Shown here one piece after another: positions 37,701 to 50,990 of a stretch of 64,000 nt of DNA. The notes under the pieces were generated by a model that was given only the letters and a program-made list of their open reading frames with translations, had not been told where the DNA came from and did no database searches. Origin of the DNA: Colias croceus. Its lineage: Eukaryota > Arthropoda > Insecta > Lepidoptera > Pieridae. Position 1 is the first letter of the stretch, and each line of letters opens with the position of its first letter. The stretch spans positions 7,261,622 to 7,325,621 of the forward strand of contig NC_059537.1 of NCBI RefSeq assembly GCF_905220415.1. Direction: 5' to 3'. Position numbers and translations under genes: made by a program.

Positions 37701-40700
37701 GCTGAGTTAAAAATCAAGATAGTTTTCTAGAACGTAGGTAATAATATAATGGACTAAATATGTAGAAACCAAATATTAACGTTGATTAAATACTGCCGAT
37801 TCTTACATAATGCATGATTATCAGTCAACTGTCGATTAATTTTGTGCAACGCTCTACATAAAGTACTACTATGCATAATAATTGGGTTTCGTACGCGTTT
37901 GAAAACAATCAAAGAATGAGGCATACCTTTCATATTTAGAAAACCTTGCGTTAAATGTTTTCGAATGTGCTTCTTACACGAACAGATTGGATTCGTTTCA
38001 AATTATGTTGATGTTAGAGTTAGTATATACCTAAAGCTTACAATTATTTTTGAGATAGATAGACCATTTGTCGAACTCTACACGCTCAATATCACACTTC
38101 ATATAATATGAGATATCAGCGATGTATATTTTATAAATGAGGAAAAAAAGCATTTTTCGTAAAATCAATGCTGGTGAAACCGCGGAGCACAGCTAATAGT
38201 AACACTGTAGACGTACATATACCATATTGGTCGCCAAGAAGGCTGCCTGAACTATGTTTTCTGACTTTATATACTTAGACAGGATTTAAAAGTTATAGTC
38301 AGCTCTATATCAGAATTTCAAAGAAATTTCTGATTGAAATAGAAAAATAGAATAGAAGAGTGAAACTCTAATACGAAAGTAAATTAAATCAGACACAGTA
38401 GTAAATTAAGTTCATTTTAATGAAATGTTTATAAATGATATAGATTTAAATTTATATTTTTTTAAAGTGAGGCTCTCGTGAAACTTTCTTTTCAAAGTAG
38501 TTAGGTGTTTTTATGTGATTTTAAACGTTATTTGTATTGCATCTGCGCGATGCTAACATTTATCGAGCTCGTTAAGTTATTCAAATAAGTTGATCATAAT
38601 TTGTTAAAAGTGGATCAATAAAAGAATAACGCAATAAGGTACAAATTACAGCGATAGCCTCGTACCGTTAGCGGGACACTTCTCGGAATCTCATTGCACT
38701 TCATTACCTATAAGCCTGAAGGTTCACCGCAAAAAATATATGCAGTCCCACACTACACATCATTGGCCGACGACGTACTGTTATATTCTCGTTATCTCGT
38801 ATAAATACTCGCCATTTGCTGATATATTGCGCTCAAACGACACTTTATAAGCCTTCGTATTAATTTCATAAAAATTTTCTCACACGACTTTATAGTTTTA
38901 AAGTAACTGCCATTTCTAATACATGTTGATCTGCAAAAAGTACTTACATGTAAATTATATTAACAGTAAATTCATAGAACTAAAATTTTATTCATATACC
39001 TAACTGCAGAACTTATAAGTAATCATATAGCAGGATATAGAAAAATGTTATTTCGACAATTTATTCGCTAAATTGGTACTCAAGCAATTTCATATTCAAA
39101 ATAGTCCGACAACGGTTAGTATTGCTAATCAATATTTACAGCACATTTTGCAAGTGTTTTACGCAAACAGATACTTATTCAGTAACCAGAATAGGTAACC
39201 AGCATTTGTAAATTAAAGTATTTTATCGACAAAATCTTCGCAATAATTGTAACGATAAGAACAAGCATAAAAACAATATATTATATTTTAATAATATCCT
39301 TACTTCAATTGTTTACAATGTATTGAAGTATTAACTGTATATTTTTTAAGAAGAGGTTAACGTCATTTAGAGACACCTAATAAGCATTAACATTAAAAAG
39401 TAAATATTTGAGTTCACTCACTTTAAATGTGCAAATAGCTAAATGGACTTTCATAAGCGGGACATCAAACAAATAAGAATAATGGAGCACGCGTGTAAAC
39501 AGGGCCGCTTCGAACAGTTGTCACCACACCTCGGCTCGGGCGACATAACATATATTTCCTACACTTATGAGCCTACAACATATGTTAAATATACAAGATC
39601 AAGGCACAACGCACCGCTTCCGCTTCTTGCATGTGGAATTCCTAACTTTGAAACGCGTACACTGGTTTGCGGATACGTAGCCGCATTACTGCAATTTCGC
39701 AAGCTTTCCCAGTTATTGTATTTAATTACTCGTCTGAACATTAAATTCTTCGAAGCATCTGTCGGCTTTCATCATTTTATTTAAATTGCTCGTGAGTAAA
39801 CATAAACCTAATTGAAGCGTGGGTGTTAAAATGTTAGTAGAATATCGTAAGTAATCGATAGTATCATTGTGATCGATGTGCCCGATTTAAACACGGGAGA
39901 AAGTACGACGTTGCGTGCATAAATTTAATAACAGTATTAGATGTATTGGATGTCAGAGACAAGGTCCACGAGATGCAGGGCCAATCGACGCAGACACATC
40001 AGTACCGTTATTCCGGCTCCACATAGCGCCGACAAGGCGTCATGATCAAACCACTTAGTCAGAGATTATCTTCAAATCATGTCGGATAATATTTACTATC
40101 AATTGTGGGACACTTGTCTATTATATTCAAAACTATGATAATTGATTTACGGGACATTAGCGTGCTATTTACCTACTTATTAATGTATAGTTAGATTGAC
40201 TTAATGTCTGGTTGATGTTTCGTTATATCAGTAAATAAACATAAATTAAGTTTCATTAACCTTTTTAAAATAATGTATTTTGTTACAAAATGAAATATCA
40301 CTCATATTTATTATACCTATTTGTTCTCTGCAAAACATATACGTAGATCTCTTTAATTAGCTAAGCAAATAATGTTATCCATTGCAAAATATTATATGCA
40401 AATGAAACCGCATACTATCTTCTTTGCACAAACATTTCCTTATCAGCAAAACTCGTAAGTAGCATGCAACTAGTTCAATGACCGTCGTTGTATAGTTTAG
40501 AATTTACAATTGATCACAACAACCTGCCCCTTGTCCTAGAAATACAGACTTGTGTCAGCGGATTCTTGGCAAACCTTCGCAATACCGGAGTGTTCCACAC
40601 GCTGACAGAATACGCCAATAATATTGAAAGTAACGTCTACTAGAATAAAGATATGCGAGCTGTGACCTCGAAAGGCAAAGCGTTGTCTTAAATGACTTGC

Positions 40701-43700
40701 ATTAAAAACAAAAACCCTGCTACAAAATTATTGTAATTTATGCTAGAATGCTATGAATTGTTTTGGGCCACTCCCAAATATCTGGGTACTGCATAGGCGT
40801 CGCTAACGATCAATTATGGACATTAAACTTATCAATTACTAAATGATGGCTTTAAAGTTTAAACGCTATCGTAATGCCCCATATTCCTCACGTTTTCTCT
40901 TTCAAATTCGAGAATGTGGGTCACAATCACGATGCGGACGTTACTTGATTATCTCGAACATGAATGTAGTACCACTGTACCACCAATTTACGCAGAACAC
41001 TTGAAAGGCAAAATTAAATTATTGCAATATATGGTATGGAGAAAATGCTATACTAAAAAGCTGTGAAAATTATCTGTTATATGCATTACTCTTCATAATT
41101 ACATAGTTCGGTATATTATTTAAAAGCACTTTAACAGTATGTCGCTTTACTCTCACAATTCGGAATTCAGAAAGCACTTTTTACTATTATACTATTGATA
41201 TTATGCGTGTTCATTTACTTCACCTATGTTGTACATAAAACTTTTATAAACAATGTTTTCATCTGACAGAGCAGTTGGACGAAGCATAACAAAAAGTTGA
41301 ATGTTAACGATTTATTCGCTAAAATCTTCACGAAGGACTCTTATTTTGATTTTTGACGGATAGGGTGTTGATTGTAAAGTGTTATTCAACGTATGATCGT
41401 TATTTTGTTATAACCTACAACTTCATTTATTAAAAATTCTCAAAAAAAAAATCTAAACTTTATATTGTGTATTTGGAAGTTTTTCTCCTTTGATTATAAT
41501 ACATTTTAAGGGTGTTCTTTTACGTTAAATTTAACAAAAAATAATTTAATATTAATTATGTAGTAAGTATGCACACATACTTACATATTATAATATTATA
41601 AAGTTGTTATAAGTATAACCGTAATTTAACGTCTTAACTGTATTATATTATCAAAATACATAATTGAAAGTAGGCTTCTATTACATAGCCACCGCAACCG
41701 TATCAACTACATATGAACTGTTATTCGGTGGGTGTAGTGGCAATTAGAAATGTTGAGTATCGACCACTATATGACTATAGCCGTTCAACGACTCTATACA
41801 GCGCCTAAAAAGCTCCATACAAGCTACACTTCAAGTTTATTAAAAACGATTTATTGCAAAACTTGATTAACAATTCGTATACATCTCGCTAATGATGGAA
41901 AAGCCAATTGAGTTGATTAAATTTGATTCGATACACTGTCCAAACATTATACATAACAAATCCACTCATATTTCAACTTTGCGTGCGACCTGATTAGATT
42001 GTACTAGATCAGCGTAACATTCCATTGAAGTAATTAACATGTATTTAATTAGTTCGAGATATTTAAAATAATATACCTAAATCTTGATTGCCGTATTACT
42101 TACATACGCTTACCAACACTGCATGCTATAAACACGGCACCTAATTTAAATTTTATTTTTAAATGTACCTATTTTCTAGAAACGAAAATATTTATTTTGC
42201 GGTTATCTGAAATTAAGAAAGTTTTTAAACCTAAAATAGATGAGTAGAATTCTTTCAAAAGATCCGCATATTAATATGTAGGTAATATAAATTCACTGTA
42301 GGTATATAATGATTCCGGCATAAATGCAGTTTAATTTGCATTACAATTTTAGTCCGATAATCTATTGCAATTTGAGTTAATACTGCAAAAAGTAGCAGGT
42401 GTACTCAATGTTCAATAGACAGGTGGAAGTAAAAAATTAAAACGTCTACTTAACTATATATGGTAATCGTAAAGTACCTACTTTTACAAATTATTTCATC
42501 CTACTAAAGTTTCCACGTTATAACGTATGATTTAATTCGATGTCGTACAATCACTACAAACTGGGATACCCCTTCACGCCATTCCTAAAATTTTGACAAT
42601 GCGTTTCCAAACAGCTCTATATTCACCTCATATAGCAAAGACACATTATGTACGCTTTTGTCATACTCCTTGTTCTTTGTTTAAGTATAATATTGCACGC
42701 CTCATATTTTGTATTATTCTAAAACCGCAAATACCATTTACAGTTATTCTCTACGAGGACCGTTTGTCTCTTCAATAAATCATTCATATTTCAGTGAGCA
42801 CATCTCGTTCGAAGCTCACAAAACCTGCCAGGTTTCTATTACAGTTACTTTATCCCTAAGATGTCTTGTGTTTCTCCCAGAGGCGTGCAGGTCGCAGCGG
42901 TCAGATGTCAATCATCTTCGAAGATTCACAATAGAAATCAAAACATACCAGACTGACCTGCAACTAACGGTTTCTATAGAGATGCTATCGGTCTTAATGC
43001 AATCAATTTTGTTTATTCACATTTCGCATTTCAACTAATATGCGTGCAGTGCCGTGTTTACAAGATGGAATTTTGCTATACCTAAACAGATTACCGATTG
43101 TATTTTCAAATAGATGAGGGGGAAAATATCTATTGGAACGAAGTTCCTTATCGCGCGTTGCGAAATAGGGCTAGACGGAATTAAGACCAAAAGATGTAAC
43201 GACAGTTTTTGCTATATTTTTATATCATGTGTAAATAAATATTTGTATTACATTTACATTATGTTGCTTAATTCGTTTTTGATGTCATTTTCAACCAAGA
43301 ACATTGAACACTTATACAGCAGTTTGCGCATAAATTGTAAATTTCGTGTATGTTCTCAGGCGGTTATCGAAACGTTACTACACTCAGTGAGGCTGGTGTT
43401 CAATAGCAGTATGTACAACAATACTGATGCTATTATCTTTTCAAAGGGGTTCTATTCACGAGTTTAAAGCTCGTGATATCGGCATAGTTCGTTTCTATGT
43501 ACACTGTCTATACATGTCGGTGGGCACACAATGGCTGGGTGCACAAGGCTGCTTGTGTTTTCAGGGTGAGCGGTGAGGGGCTAGGGGTGCAGTTGGCCGT
43601 TACCACCCGCCTTTGCCACCCGCCATTGTACTAGTTTGTATGAAAATATAGAAAACTTTCCATGTGTGTCACCATTCCAAATAAAATATTATTTTCTTTC

Positions 43701-46492
43701 TTTATCTGCTGTTCCTATGCAACTAGTAAAAGTATTGTTTGCGTAGAAATATATGAAAACGCGACGTAACTCGTAACCGTATAGAGTTCTTTCTCGCTAG
43801 CGCTTTGTTACCGAGATTGTAATTTAAGATCATTACGTCTATAAGTATTCGTCCCAGATATGACCTCATGAAACGTTTTCGATGGCTTAAGTTCCGGTTA
43901 GTTTTATCAAAATTGTCGAGTCTAGATTTGCTTTAATATAAATCTATTGAATTGTTGAACTTCGCTAATACTCTACAATCAATCTATACATATACAATCA
44001 AATTTTAAATTGATTCTAATATAACACGTTGTGAAATGCAAAAAAAATATTTGATTCAAAACCATAACAGGAAAACAAAAAACAGTTGTCAGTTATTGGC
44101 CAGTGGCCTACTGTATTTGTGATACCTCTGTATAAGTTTGAAATATTATCTCGTAGTAATCAACCAGTTGTCGTTAATCGACGTTTCAATTGCTAACAAC
44201 GATTAGTTCTCGAGTGAAAATGTACTTTCTTCAGCTGGTAGCGGTCAAACAAGATTAGTAGAAAACTTTTTCCTACAAATTTGTCTAGATTTTATACAAC
44301 TTATATTATTTACAACCTTTTCACTAATTTTTATATATAGTTTCAATAAAGTATATACTTGGTTTATATTTCTTAGTTTTTAAGAATTTAAAAGGTACCT
44401 AAGTTTCTAAAATAACATTACCTTTACCTATTCATCTCTGTCGGTTTTAATGAGAAACGGCGTTTGACGTGTGACTTATATTGCAGTTAATTTACACATG
44501 AATAGGTCACCATATTTAACGTCTAATGAGGAAGCGAGACCAATAACGGATACGACAGAACAAATCTCTTGACCGCATATTATTTACACTGGAATGTTGC
44601 CTGCCTATTGTTTACTCAAATACCAAATGTCATGGTTTACTTAGGAAACTATTGGTATTTATTAATTTTCTCGTGGAATGTTGATGGAATATTTTACTGA
44701 GCACACTTAAAATATATGAACGTGTCTAATTGCTATAACTTATGTTAAGGCTTTGTACTATATATTTAAGCGTTACTCAAACGAATGGTTTAACAATAAA
44801 ATATACTTACGAATTGTCGGTGACGTCGCAGGATTCGTCCAATTCACCTATGGTATCTAAAGATGCTCCTGAGCCATCTTCTCTGTTCTCCACTGGGGGC
44901 GGTGGTGGTGCTGTTGTCGGCCGGATACAGACTGGTGCCTCATTACTGCTTTCTACGAATTGGCTCTTAGGCACGAAATCAATTAAACGAGGAAGAATCT
45001 CCGGCACAGAGCTTTCTTCCGCCTTTTCAATGGTCTTATTATTCATCTCTGCTTCAGAACGTTGTAGCCAAGTTTCAATGCAAGTTTTTTTCGTGGCTGT
45101 CAAAAGCTGGTCGATAATCGGCGTCGAAGATGGTTCTGGGATAGGAATAGGTCTCCGTTTTCTTTCGCTAGCAGAACGTTCAACTTTCGTATTTCTCGGC
45201 ATGGGTTTTGGTTTTTCTTGTACAACTTCTTGGTTATTGTTTGTCGTGTCTTTTAATGTGGGTTTAGGTGCAGCATTTTCATCTACGGTGTTATTATTTT
45301 TATCACTTTGAGGCATTTTATTAGGGATTGAAGTTATATCTTTAGAAACTACTACTGCATTCGATAGTACGATGTTTTTATTTTTAGGTTCTTGTATTAA
45401 TGTAAATTTTTCAAATTTTTTATCACTGGCCTCTATCTTTTGTTCTTTATTTTTTTTATTTGCCAAGTCTTTCAATAAATTGTTGTCAATATTCTCGATA
45501 CTATTCAACACTTTCTGGATATCGATAGATTTTTGTTGCATTATGGGCGTGGATGGTATACTATTTTCCACTGAATTCGCCATGGACCCTAATCTATCAA
45601 TGACTGTAGATATTGAACTACCAGTGTCGTCAGATTCTGCATCAGCCATAGCGAGGCAACGTTCCCATTCATTGGATAATAAGTCAATATAGACTTCCGC
45701 TTCTGGTGGAATCGCCTTTCCATCTGAGAGACGTCGTACTAAACGACGAACCTCTTCAGGTGATCCCTTTTTAAGACAAGCAAGGCTTTCTTTATTTTGA
45801 CGAAATAAATGACTGTCAAAAGAAGATTTCCGTGATAGCTTAATTCCTGTAGTTGTAGAATTTTGATTGTTTACTGAATTTTCCATTTTTGTTTGTTTGT
45901 CCATGCTTATGAACGTATTTTGCTCACCAACAGTTTGCAGAGTTGATTTGTCTTTAAATGAATTTTTCTTTCCTAATTTTCTAGGAGGAACCGGTGGTGG
46001 TAGAGTCGTAGGCCTCGTTATTTCATTTTGTAGGCTACTTCTATCTAACTCTTTTTCTCCGATAGTGAGTTTATCCATTTTATCTTCTGATTCAAAATGT
46101 CTTACTAACAGTGTTAATTTTTCATCTGAATCTTTAAGTCTTCGCACACAATCTATTCTGGTTAAGTCAGAAACGGAGACTCCATCTATGGCCAATATTT
46201 CGTCACCGGGAATTAATTTTCCCCAAGGAGCACTTGCTTTTGCTGCTGGACTATCGTCTGCACATGACTGAACAAGTAACCTTCTTACTTTCTCAGAAGC
46301 AGCTGACCCACCCTCAAATTTAAGGCCAAGACCGAGTCTCGCCCCACGTGGCCTCTGTACAATTATTTCGGCCGCACCACTGGCCGCCCCGACAGTAAGA
46401 ACAGTTACGAAACTTGGATCCCGAACCGCAGGCTTGGTATCGCCCACCGGTACTATAGTAATGAACTCCTCTACAACTGCGCCTGTCTCCAT
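22710..46492 (-). CDS. bbg: three-PDZ scaffold protein, big bang orthologue, 7 coding exons, 1534 aa
   Basis: Coding exons, in order of transcription: 46492-44811, 32744-32680, 28339-26037, 25946-25821, 25481-25406, 23479-23297, 22879-22710. All junctions are GT-AG, all phases close, and the sum is 1535 codons. The ATG at 46492 is the first in frame; a stop lies a few codons upstream. PDZ1 is at about 41-133 (LGLGLKF loop at 53-59), PDZ2 at about 1322-1402 (GVGLILAGG; His1384 at alphaB1, class I) and PDZ3 at about 1441-1525 (GLGFGLDGG). About 1,190 residues of Ser/Asn/Lys-rich, probably disordered sequence separate PDZ1 from the other two. PDZ2 and PDZ3 resemble the last two PDZ domains of IL-16/PDZD2. 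In flies, Big bang is a three-PDZ protein at midgut cell junctions that affects gut immune tolerance (family knowledge). Orthology is from domain order and motifs, without a database search. Confidence 0.9.
22880..23296 (-). other. bbg intron 6
   Basis: AT-rich GT-AG intron splitting PDZ3 after L-F-A-G. Nothing else is seen. Confidence 0.7.
23480..25405 (-). other. bbg intron 5, holding a Tc1-like relic
   Basis: GT-AG intron before PDZ3. Its middle is the decayed Tc1-like element at 23914-24932 on the opposite strand; the rest is AT-rich. Confidence 0.7.
23914..24932 (+). pseudogene. decayed Tc1-like (DD34E) transposase
   Basis: A full-length outline of a Tc1/mariner transposase can be followed through several frames: an MPLTSEQPAQAITML start, an RFAREHENWT block, FTDD (first catalytic Asp kept), an SIMVWGG-like region, an NARP motif, WPARSPDLNPIEH (catalytic Glu kept) and a terminal EGNTLY before the final stop. 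It carries many stops and at least two frameshifts, and the second catalytic Asp is Tyr (codon 24633-24635). It is therefore dead. Clear terminal inverted repeats were not found. It lies antisense in a bbg intron, between PDZ2 and PDZ3 exons. Confidence 0.85.
25625..25800 (-). repeat. retroposon tail ('ctagcaaaccgggcgaactccg' type)
   Basis: A block with 'aaccgggcgaactccgtttc', 'cggtgcccgagacctttcc' and 'gtggaaatcggttcgtgcat' lies in bbg intron 4. I recognise it as a dispersed lepidopteran retroposon tail of the same general kind as the 'cgaagccgcgggc' copies. Confidence 0.5.
29782..29834. repeat. tandem duplication, about 26-bp unit, two copies
   Basis: Two adjacent copies of a unit beginning ataccaag and ending gatatgtaagtaa, with one mismatch. 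Confidence 0.75.
30240..31320. promoter_or_regulatory. GC/CpG-rich island inside bbg intron 2, candidate internal promoter
   Basis: Three CpG-dense patches (30300-30540, 30780-30870, 31140-31260) stand out in AT-rich sequence. Comparable patches in this window mark the first exon of the receptor gene and the probable leader of bbg. Lying between bbg exons 2 and 3, it could start a shorter bbg transcript using an internal ATG such as the one before FSSDHAM in exon 3. A good plus-strand donor (caacag/gtaagt) at about 31096 could instead belong to a plus-strand RNA. The open frames here read as composition artefacts. Confidence 0.35.
33808..34060 (+). repeat. retroposon tail ('gtttgtttgtatgaattgaataggctccg' type)
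   Basis: Blocks 'gtttgtttgtttgtatgaa', 'aaaattctttcactgttgg' and 'gagtgacataggctatattt' in this order are a common lepidopteran repeat tail. No coding. Confidence 0.5.
34340..34553 (+). repeat. retroposon tail, copy 3
   Basis: Starts with 'ataaatgcgaaagtttgtg', contains 'cccggaaatcccacaggaac' and ends 'cgggcgaagccgcgggcgga' then 'atgctagt'. Same family as 6851-7092, in the opposite orientation. Confidence 0.65.
35601..35775 (+). repeat. retroposon tail, copy 4
   Basis: Blocks 'atgaatgcgaaagtaactc', a short TGTC run, 'tgcatgaaatttggtatgg', 'cccgagaaaggacataggc' and 'gggcgaagccgg' then 'ctagt'. It shares most blocks with 55402-55646, in inverse orientation. Confidence 0.65.
36704..36754. repeat. 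51-bp near-perfect hairpin
   Basis: Two 24-bp arms (gggtacgaaaacgtcacata... and its inverse) pair with one mismatch that would be G-U in RNA, around a 3-nt loop. The loop is shorter than normal for a microRNA precursor. It may be a tiny palindromic MITE. Confidence 0.7.
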
Positions 46493-46544
46493 GCCGCGTA
46501 CAACGCGCCGCAACCTTTTTTAGGCACGGCACTCAGGACCGGAT
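46493..46544 (-). other. 5' UTR part of the bbg start exon
   Basis: The exon opens at 46544 after a good acceptor (ttttctacag). The in-frame TAA a few codons upstream of the ATG at 46492 shows that coding starts here and that a separate leader exon must exist upstream. Confidence 0.65.
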
Positions 46545-49500
46545 CTGTAGAAAAATAACATTTTCATTAGGTGAAATCGAATTTTGATGTGATTCTTAAA
46601 GTCGCGTATAATAAATAACGAAACGTAAATCATATGTCAAATTGCGCAAGGTTATTATTATCTTTTGCGGTTACTACTTAAATTATGCTTTGAATGTGTT
46701 GTTGGTTATGTATGTAAGTACATTGCTCATCATTTCAAAATTCTCATTTTAACTTCCGTTTCGTATACTTACATCACGAAATAAGTATACTTGCATTGTT
46801 TTTACTTTCTTCTTTTAATTATATGTAACTATATGTTTTTATTGTAGATATTAATTATTAATTTTAATTGTAATGAACAACCTGTTCAGATGGTAATGTA
46901 TTAAGTGCATTACATGTTACAGTGTTCATGCAAAACAGTCTTGTACGGAAAGTGTAAACATTTTAGGCTTACTAAAATCCTACTTCCCACTCGCTATTAA
47001 GAAAACTTTCGTCGATCGATATGAAAGTATTACGAGCGTGTTTGAGAACGCAAACAGTCACATCATTGGATGACAGAGATGTGGGTCACTGGTATTGAAG
47101 CCAATACCAGATGCGGTTTGCCAGGTTTGTGGAGATCGAGATATTAACAGGGCGTCAAGGGCTGCGTAAGTATTTCTCCAAGAAACATTGTCGTACTTTC
47201 ATCAATTCGTATTCATTTTATTTTAAATCGAAGCTATCAAAGTATTTATTTTATAGTATACAAAATATCAAGTTTTGAAAAAAAAATCATTTCTTGATTT
47301 GAGCTAACCTTACGGAAAAACAAATGATGTAACCTTACTTTAAAAAAATATTTAAATAAACGAACTAGAAACTCCACTAATTATTAATTAGAAACTATAA
47401 CTGTTAGCACTATTACTAATCTATTCCCTGGACGATGTTAATATTCTCGGTCATCATTTAAAAACAATTCACGTAAAGGAGTATTGCACTTCTCAAACGA
47501 CCTCGGCATGTATTTGCCAAAATGAGAACGTTGAATCACAGTTTTCGTTACACGTGATGTTACTGAATAAACAAAGAAAAAAAGGTTTTTCCTTAGCTTA
47601 CATTGCATTGTTGCATCTCCTGACTTATTGAATGGATTTACAAATTGTATATTCATATCAGGAAATTACAGCTAGACAGCTCTACTTTTAGAGAATGAGC
47701 TTGTAACTAATAAAATTAAGTCCATCTCACATTAAAAATACACTTTTTATATGTTATCAATAATTTGACACTGTTTTATCTTTAGTCTGCATATATTCAA
47801 ATATATTTCACACGCTCCTAACAAACACCGTTATGTTGTAAAACATTATTGTACATCATATACATCAACACTGATAAATAACATTAAGGTTTATGAATAT
47901 TCATGCCGATTATATAGCGCTTGATTTGTATTGTTCATCTGAGAAACATGATAGTTTCACAGTTTGTGAATAACTGGGCTAGGTAGCTCAGTTTTTTATG
48001 TGAAGGTTACAAATTACGTCTGCAAACATTAAGGCAAACATGCGTATTCTTATTTCTATCAATGAAATTAAGCCAGATACTTTAAATAAGGCATTTACGA
48101 AAAGAAACGCATTAAATACCTATTTACAATTAAAGCGCGATGCCTGAACAAAAGCAAACCTATAATTTGCGGATATTGTACAATATAGTATGAAGTATGC
48201 TAATTAGCCATTAACATGTCTAATTTACATTACCATTTATTTGCATATTCATTGTTAGTATTGCCATTAATCGGAAATCAATATTTTTCTTAGTGGTCAT
48301 AACTGTACCGACCCACCTACTTTTGTGAAATTTAAGACCCGTTCAAAGTAGGTAACTACAAACACTAATATGTCTAGATTAGTATTCAAAATGCTAAATA
48401 CTGTTTATTGTACGATGATTGATTGTGGATTCATTAAAGTTGAAATATGACTACATTTTGTTGAATCGTTTTATTTATTTCAAATTTTAACATCATGTAG
48501 GTATACATTTGTCTTCAGATCTCCAATTCATTAACAATATTATATTCAATATGTATAAATTTAAAATGTGTTATTCGCAATCATGTTTTTTACGGCTTTA
48601 CTACCCACTTTTTAAATATAATGCAAAACTTGACCTTTCGGTTTTCTTCAATAGAAGATGAGATAGACATATTTACCACGTCAACCATTACAAAAATAAT
48701 TCTAAAGGTTTATTACACTTATAAGGCTATAATTAAATACTTCATTTACATAATCAATTTTCATTAAAGGCCAATGATGTGCTTTAAAATAAATGTAAGC
48801 TAAAATACGATAAATAGATCTTGAGCGTAAGGTCAATCTCCTTTCACATCTCCTTCAAAATTTAATAAGTTTCAAGTGTTTTACATGCGACTCGCGAAAA
48901 CATTATTACAACATCCGTTATTATGTAAAAATATAATATTTTCTAAACATTTTGCAATTTATTGGTATTAGCTTTCGAAGCTGTGACTCCATCGGCACGC
49001 GACATTTACATAGCGGATCGGCAGGTTGGCTCGTTAAAGCCACACCAAGCTACAATTATTCGGTTTAATATTCATAAATACCTTAGAATTGAGTCTATAT
49101 GCATTTTCCATTATTTAAAGTGTAATCTGAATAATAATAGAGTACACAAAACACATACTATGCAACTAAAAAAACAACTAACCTAACCAATCGTAAATAT
49201 TTCTAGGAATTTCGATTATTTTAAGTTTGCACACAATTAATATTGGTTTTTAATATCGGTTAAAATAAATCATTGTTTAAACGGCATTAATTCGTAATAA
49301 ATTCCAATCATTCGTATACGTTTACACCTTTTTTTATACTAATCCACTCTAATAATATTCTTTATTTATGCTAATTTTTCTCCAAACACGATATTTTGAA
49401 AAATTTTATGTTTGCCATATATAAAACAGCTATTAATATTGCATCCATTTTTAGTTGAAAAGCATAAGTAAAAATAATAAAAAATAAGCGCTATTTCGAA

Positions 49501-50990
49501 TGTTTTTGTACAAATTTATTTTCCGCCTTTCCAAAGTCCATCTAAGTAGGTACATCTATCAATCATTCGAAATGAGAAAATGAAATTGGAATGGAATTAA
49601 GGAAATTAAAAATCTAATTTCAGAACAGAGGCATTTGTTCCAATTATGATTTGCCTTATAATCAAGTACAACAATAAGAATTTTAATAATGTTATCTAAG
49701 ATTAAACGTTGAATGGTCAAACACTGTAGAGTGGGCGTCTTTCGCATGACATCAGGTATTCGCTACGGTCACGTCGCAAAACTAAACGAAGAGGTTAACA
49801 TCCTATCAAGTCTCACTAGCTCAAAGCAGATATTTTAAAGTCAATAACATTCTCTTTTAAATTGGTTAAAGATAACTACATACTTTTGATAAAAATTAAC
49901 TTGGTTTGGATTTAAAAAAAATATATTGTTATAGGATTATTGGGTTAATGTTAGATATTCTATTAAGCTCTTAATAGGTACAGGGACTAGTGTTTGTTTT
50001 GGTTAATTTATGTAATAAACACTTAGGCAATTGAATAACTGATTGCATCAAAAGTCCATAGAAATGTGAGCCGATGTAGCCGTTCGAACTTATAAAATTG
50101 AAAATACAAAAGAAAAAAAAGATTAAGTGTGAAATAAGAGCTCAACTGATATTAAAATAAATAAAATGCATATTTCATTGACGATTAATCACCATAACTA
50201 CTAACTTTAACACGAAACACGAAAGCTTATTAAATCCAAAATCGTTTTTGACAAAAACATAAAATATTCAATACTATTACTTAGTAGTAAATACTTTGTA
50301 TGAGAACATAATAGAGATTATACGACATAATATAAAAATAATAACAAGACGCTCAGATACGCCGAGCTTATGTAAATCGAATATTAATGAACGATGATTT
50401 CATCCTACGAGATTCATAGTGTTATCTGCGGATTTATATTGCAAATATATGTTAATAATAATTTACTGTTACGTTAGCAATCAATATATACGATTATAAC
50501 TTCCGCGACGCAAAACAGGTTCACTAAAGTGCCATAAGGTTTCTCCTAAAACATAATATTATACATTCATGAAATACCCCAATGAATAAAGGCTTTTATA
50601 AAATTTAAAAACTTGATGCTATATCTGCACTATTAGTTGATTAATTGATATGGACAGTGCCAGTATATCAACATTATTAATAAACAATAACCGTAAAAAT
50701 ATATAAGTAAATAACAACATAATTAACTAAAAATATATACCAAAAACAGCAAGGGCGGGCAGTAAAGAAAACTGACGCCTGAACGAGTGAAAAACACGAT
50801 TCAGGGAGCTACGCAGGCCGCGCGGCTAAACCGGGATGCCCGGGAACGTAGCGACCGGTGCCTCACGACCGCCCCGAAACTCATTAAGCGCACGCGGTGT
50901 TCACTTCGATCCAACCCCGCATCCCGTACAGAGCTCCTCCGTGTTTACCTATCCTATCCTATTAACTTATTCTAGTTTGTTTTCACTCAC
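46545..50990 (-). other. probable 5' UTR intron of bbg
   Basis: Lies between the acceptor at 46545 and the proposed leader donor at 50990. AT-rich, with no repeat or coding that I recognise. The frames at 47438-47656, 48962-49186 and 49559-49747 are not supported. Confidence 0.4.

Larger units (their letters stand above)
32745..44810 (-). other. bbg intron 1 within the coding region (12 kb)
   Basis: Phase-2 GT-AG intron. It contains retroposon tails at 33808-34060, 34340-34553 and 35601-35775, a hairpin at 36704-36754 and a short tail-like scrap near 38165-38205. The long stretch 38210-44800 is AT-rich with no recognisable gene; frames at 39443-39784, 42593-43038 and 43114-43467 have no domain or coding character. 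A length this large for one intron makes enhancers plausible, but none can be named. Confidence 0.6.

Noticed and set aside
39443..39784. 113-codon plus-strand frame
   Set aside because: No recognisable motif, no splice context, and it lies inside the antisense bbg intron.
42593..43467. Plus-strand frames of 61, 109 and 117 codons
   Set aside because: AT-rich, Ile/Tyr/Phe-heavy translations typical of chance frames in intron DNA.
44742..45311. 189-codon plus-strand frame
   Set aside because: It is antisense to the first coding exon of bbg and starts in intron sequence. The bbg frame splices correctly and carries the PDZ domain at its other end, so this frame is a shadow. The plus-strand frames at 45372-45692 and 45867-46271 are rejected for the same reason.
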